Below, in pieces: positions 15,045 through 17,218 of a DNA stretch of 17,218 nt. The notes below the pieces were generated by a model that had not been told where the DNA came from, searched no databases, and saw only the letters and a program-made list of their open reading frames with translations. The position numbers and the translations under genes are program-made. The stretch lies in contig DDWY01000063.1 in assembly GCA_002347705.1 (NCBI GenBank), positions 1 through 17,218 on the forward strand. Direction: 5' to 3'. This DNA is from Anaerolineaceae bacterium UBA2274 (GTDB taxonomy: Bacteria > Chloroflexota > Anaerolineae > Anaerolineales > Anaerolineaceae). The first letter of the stretch is position 1, and every line of letters starts with the position of its first letter.

Positions 15045-16463
15045 TTACTTGGTTTCAACGGTGCCTGTGCTGATAACGTCGCCGGCATTGAGGCCAGCTA
15101 AAACTTCGGCATTAGCAAAGTCCCGTAAGCCGACGCTAACAGGCGTGAGTTTCAAAGATCCATCTTCCTGAACGACAAAAACCGCGTATGACTCTGCTGT
15201 GATTTCGCGCAATGCCTGGACGGGGATGATGAGAGCATTTTTTGCTTCTCCAGCGATGATCTCAACGTCTATTGTCATGCCGATTAGCAAGTCAAAAGAT
15301 GGTTTCTCGGCTAATGTGCCCCAGGCAACTACCACAGAAGAACCATCGATCGTCTGCAGAGAAGGCTCGATGACAATCACTTCACCTTCATAGGTTGTTT
15401 CTGGTTGGGCAGAAAATGTGTAGATAGTGCGATTGCCCACAGACAGTCCTGATAAGTCGGTTTCATCCATGTAAAATTTAATCAGAAGCCCGTCCATGGA
15501 TGTAAGCGTCATCACAGGGCTTGTGCTCACGCTTTGACCCACCACAAGATTTAAGTTGCCAATAACCCCATCAAAAGGAGCAACAAGCTTAGTGTTTTCA
15601 AGCGCTATGCGGGCATTTTCATAAGCAAGATAGTCAAGTTTCAAGTCGAATAGTGGTGTTCCTTCAGTAGCAACGAGTGCTTCTTGCAAGCGGGTTGAAT
15701 CAGCTGATTCCACAATTTCGAGTGCCGTTTGTGCCTCACTTAATCGCGCTTTTGCGATTTCAAGATTTGCCATCACTTTTGTTTCGCTTGAATCAACAGG
15801 TTCTAATTCGTAATAAGCCAGTTCAGCTAATAATTTCTCTAATTTGATTTTAGCGTCAGCCAGTTCAGCCAATGCTTTCGTTTTGTAAAGATCACTGTCG
15901 GGAACGTAAAAGTATAGGGAATAATTGTATTCAGCAACCTCAACCGCGTTCTGAGCGATAAGAACAGAATTTCTCAAAATTGCTATTTCGTTCTCATAAC
16001 CATTTTCAGGATCGTAAGCGTTTAATTCTCCGTGGGCTTTGTCGTAGGCAATTTGGGCTTCAGAAAGCTCAAGTTGATATCTGGCAACGCCTGAAGGGGA
16101 GAATAAGGAGTCCAGGTTAGCTTCTGCTTGTGTAAACGAACCTTGTTGTGTCGCGTTTTCTAAACTTGCCAGAATATCCCCTTGGTTTACTTGTTGCCCT
16201 GACGTAACATTTACAACAGACACCACTCCACCGGTTCGAAAACTTAATTGGGTTTGAGCAGCAGAAACCACACTTCCGCTACCCGCCGCGCTGACAACCA
16301 GGTCGCCAGTGCGCACTTTTGCTGTTTGCAGAACAGGCGTTTCAGCTTCTGCTTTTTGTGAAGCAGATCGGGAAACCAGGAGTGTGGTGATCAGGGCACC
16401 AATTAACAGTAGTCCCACAACTATCCAGACTGTTTTGTTTTTTCGAAGTTTTGTTGTCATCAT
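15045..16463 (-). CDS. HlyD/MacA-like membrane-fusion adaptor protein
   Basis: Periplasmic-type adaptor of the exporter, 472 residues. An N-terminal membrane anchor (about 12-32) follows KLRKNK. The lipoyl-like domain is split: FRTGGVVSVVNVTSGQQV (75-92) and LVAPFDGVIGNLNLVVGQ (293-310). A long, Ala/Glu-rich coiled-coil hairpin lies between (about 105-290), turning near FYVPDSD. A beta-barrel and membrane-proximal domain complete the protein. AAGGAA lies five bases before the first of two adjacent ATG codons. It is first in the operon, ahead of ATPase and permease. No TolC-like gene is nearby, so a monoderm YknXYZ-type arrangement is the better comparison than MacAB-TolC. The DNA here is AT-rich relative to the left half of the window. 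Confidence 0.92.
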   Translation of the reverse strand: MMTTKLRKNKTVWIVVGLLLIGALITTLLVSRSASQKAEAETPVLQTAKVRTGDLVVSAAGSGSVVSAAQTQLSFRTGGVVSVVNVTSGQQVNQGDILASLENATQQGSFTQAEANLDSLFSPSGVARYQLELSEAQIAYDKAHGELNAYDPENGYENEIAILRNSVLIAQNAVEVAEYNYSLYFYVPDSDLYKTKALAELADAKIKLEKLLAELAYYELEPVDSSETKVMANLEIAKARLSEAQTALEIVESADSTRLQEALVATEGTPLFDLKLDYLAYENARIALENTKLVAPFDGVIGNLNLVVGQSVSTSPVMTLTSMDGLLIKFYMDETDLSGLSVGNRTIYTFSAQPETTYEGEVIVIEPSLQTIDGSSVVVAWGTLAEKPSFDLLIGMTIDVEIIAGEAKNALIIPVQALREITAESYAVFVVQEDGSLKLTPVSVGLRDFANAEVLAGLNAGDVISTGTVETK

Positions 16464-16495
16464 AAATTTCCTTGATCTAAACCATCAGGTCGTAT

Positions 16496-16525
16496 TTTGT
16501 AGTCTTGTTCCGCGTTTGAAGTCAA
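16496..16525 (-). promoter_or_regulatory. Candidate promoter of the exporter operon
   Basis: On the minus strand TTGACT (16525-16520), an 18-base spacer and TACAAA (16501-16496) precede the adaptor ATG at 16463. An overlapping TTGACG lies 8 bases further up, which is an alternative -35 only if a weaker -10 is used. Confidence 0.42.
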
Positions 16526-16622
16526 TCGTCAAATTTTGCAACATTCGGCAAGTATAGGAGTTAGTCATTTAGTTGTTATTAAGATGTATAGACTCTCGTG
16601 AGGGTAAATTCTCGAGGACCTT

Positions 16623-16670
16623 GTAGGGTTTGTAGCCGTGCAAAGCCTTCCTTTGCGGAATGCGTCAATT
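16623..16670 (+). repeat. GTAG-headed repeat f, copy 1 of 3
   Basis: Starts GTAGGGTTTG and shares the core GCCGTGCAAAGCCT and TGCGG-ATGCGTCAA with the two copies downstream, with one extra base and several substitutions. Its left arm is degenerate and no longer pairs well with GCGTCAATT, so it is the most decayed copy. Confidence 0.65.
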
Positions 16671-16687
16671 GTTGGCGTATTGACTTT

Positions 16688-16734
16688 GTAGGGTCGATGC
16701 CGTGCAAAGCCTCCCCCTGCGGGATGCCTCGACC
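16688..16734 (+). repeat. GTAG-headed repeat g, copy 2 of 3
   Basis: GTAG (16688-16691) is directly followed by GGTCGATGC (16692-16700), which pairs with GCCTCGACC (16726-16734) at 8 of 9 positions. The 25-base loop holds the conserved GTGCAAAGCCTCCCCCTGCG core shared with copy 3. Confidence 0.72.
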
Positions 16735-16744
16735 GGCAATGCGT

Positions 16745-16768
16745 GGAAAAGGCTGGCCTTTTCCCTAC
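16745..16768 (-). repeat. GTAG-headed palindrome h, tight hairpin
   Basis: On the minus strand GTAG (16768-16765) is followed at once by GGAAAAGGC, a 2-base loop (CA) and the perfect complement GCCTTTTCC (to 16745). It lies between repeat copies 2 and 3 in the opposite orientation and is the cleanest GTAG-plus-stem example in the window. Confidence 0.75.
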
Positions 16769-16799
16769 AGGGTATGGTGGGCAAATGGACGAACACCTT

Positions 16800-16846
16800 G
16801 TAGCGTTGATGCCGTGCAAAGCCTCCCCCTGCGGGATGCGTCAACC
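16800..16846 (+). repeat. GTAG-headed repeat i, copy 3 of 3
   Basis: GTAG (16800-16803), one base, then GTTGATGC (16805-16812) pairing with GCGTCAAC (16838-16845), all eight positions if one G-T wobble is allowed. Relative to copy 2 a C-G pair has become T-A in the stem (TCGA/TCGA versus TTGA/TCAA), a compensatory change that supports a selected or once-selected hairpin. Confidence 0.72.
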
Positions 16847-17206
16847 AAGGTGGTGTGAGGATGAATCAATTAAGGACTTTCTCCTGCGGGGGGCAAGTGT
16901 ACCCACCCTGTGAATTTGTCATCGCGAGCGAAGCAGCCTCTGCCCGTTTAGCACTCGAGTTTCCTATTTTGACGAAAAATAGTGATTTCAACGAGGACAA
17001 AGCTGTGCTTAAGGACACTAAGATCAAATTCAAGACCATACTCTGTAGGCAAGCTATCGCTTTGACAGAAAAGGAGAATGTGTTTTTACAAAGAAATAGA
17101 CCTGTTGCTACGACGAAAAACGATCTTTAATCTGTCACATCGTGCCCTTTGGGTATTGCGAACCTCTTTTGTGAAGCAATCTAAACTCTTCAGAGACTTA
17201 ATCTCC

Positions 17207-17211
17207 GGAGG
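17207..17211 (+). promoter_or_regulatory. Possible ribosome site of a gene beyond the window
   Basis: GGAGG followed by AAGCAAA and the window end. A start codon at the very next base would have an ideal 7-base spacing. The gene itself is not visible. Confidence 0.35.
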
Positions 17212-17218
17212 AAGCAAA

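Larger units (their letters stand above)
16464..17218. other. Gene-free region with clustered repeats
   Basis: No reading frame here has a convincing start, ribosome site or protein pattern. Proximal to the exporter gene it holds its promoter. From 16621 to 16846 it holds three copies of a 49-50 base repeat and one tight palindrome. From 16918 onward there are short stretches resembling decayed interspersed repeats (GTCATCGCGAGCGAAGC at 16918-16934; ATTGCGAA with GTGAAGCAATCT at 17155-17182). From about 16935 to 17150 I see nothing else I can name. Confidence 0.6.

Noticed and set aside
16621..16846. CRISPR array
   Set aside because: Three diverged copies with unequal spacing (65 and 112 bases between starts), spacers that themselves contain a repeat, and no cas genes.
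16598..16858. 86-codon open frame on the plus strand
   Set aside because: It runs straight through three repeat units and the palindrome h, so its peptide is repeat translation (recurring PCKASPCGMP-like runs); no ribosome site or protein pattern.
17045..17068. GTAGGCAAGCTATCGCTTTG as a further GTAG hairpin
   Set aside because: Only 4-5 pairs with a bulge; too weak to separate from chance.
16855..17130. 91-codon open frame on the plus strand beginning with GTG
   Set aside because: Its start lies at the edge of repeat copy 3, it includes a decayed interspersed repeat (FVIASEAASA), and nothing resembles a known domain. It could be a remnant but cannot be supported.

Overview
The window looks like chromosomal DNA of a Chloroflexota bacterium, probably class Anaerolineae. 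This is inferred from protein flavour and gene mix: a single-chain bacterial-type glycyl-tRNA synthetase, a MerR/B12-fold regulator, a CapA-like lipoprotein with a Pro/Thr spacer, a MacB-type ABC exporter with no outer-membrane partner beside it, and many lone house-keeping genes. It has not been checked by a database search. There is no rRNA, tRNA, CRISPR array, phage gene or transposase gene that I can see.

Layout. (1) 1-4192, plus strand: the 3' part of cdd, then recO and a fused glyQS. This follows the Gram-positive cdd-era-recO-glyQ-glyS order, with era absent. (2) 4493-8054, minus strand: a tightly packed three-gene operon (PIG-L deacetylase, CapA-like lipoprotein, MerR/B12-fold regulator) behind a good sigma70-type promoter. 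(3) 8162-9975: a NYN-domain nuclease gene on the minus strand, divergent from upp (uracil salvage) and a lone mannose-type PTS EIIA gene on the plus strand. (4) 10218-12242, minus strand: an MBL-fold protein with a ruined metal site, a small alpha/beta-barrel-like protein and MutY, nearly gapless. (5) 12380-16463, minus strand: a HlyD-like adaptor, ABC ATPase, FtsX/MacB permease and lipoprotein, in visibly AT-richer DNA (hand counts: 24/60 and 25/60 G+C in two lines here, against 37/60 and 34/60 in lines of glyQS and mutY). (6) 16464-17218: about 750 bp with no convincing gene, holding three related repeats, a palindrome and decayed repeats; a Shine-Dalgarno-like GGAGG seven bases before the window end suggests a plus-strand gene begins just outside.

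The most unusual signal is not a gene. Nine short elements in the three gene-free gaps share one design: the tetranucleotide GTAG directly, or within a base, followed by the left arm of an inverted repeat. Arms and loops differ, so there are several subfamilies. In both convergent gaps (4193-4492 and 9976-10217) elements sit head-to-head, each in the sense orientation of the gene just upstream. The design matches REP elements mobilised by RAYT (Y1 tyrosine) transposases, which carry a GTAG/GGAG head. No RAYT gene is in the window.

Several encoded proteins keep their fold signature but lack a key residue: the B12-fold regulator has Arg where the cobalt-ligating His is expected, the MBL protein has lost most metal ligands, the CapA protein lacks the usual GD motif, and RecO lacks its fourth zinc-finger Cys. 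Cdd and Upp both feed UMP salvage but are far apart and separately controlled.
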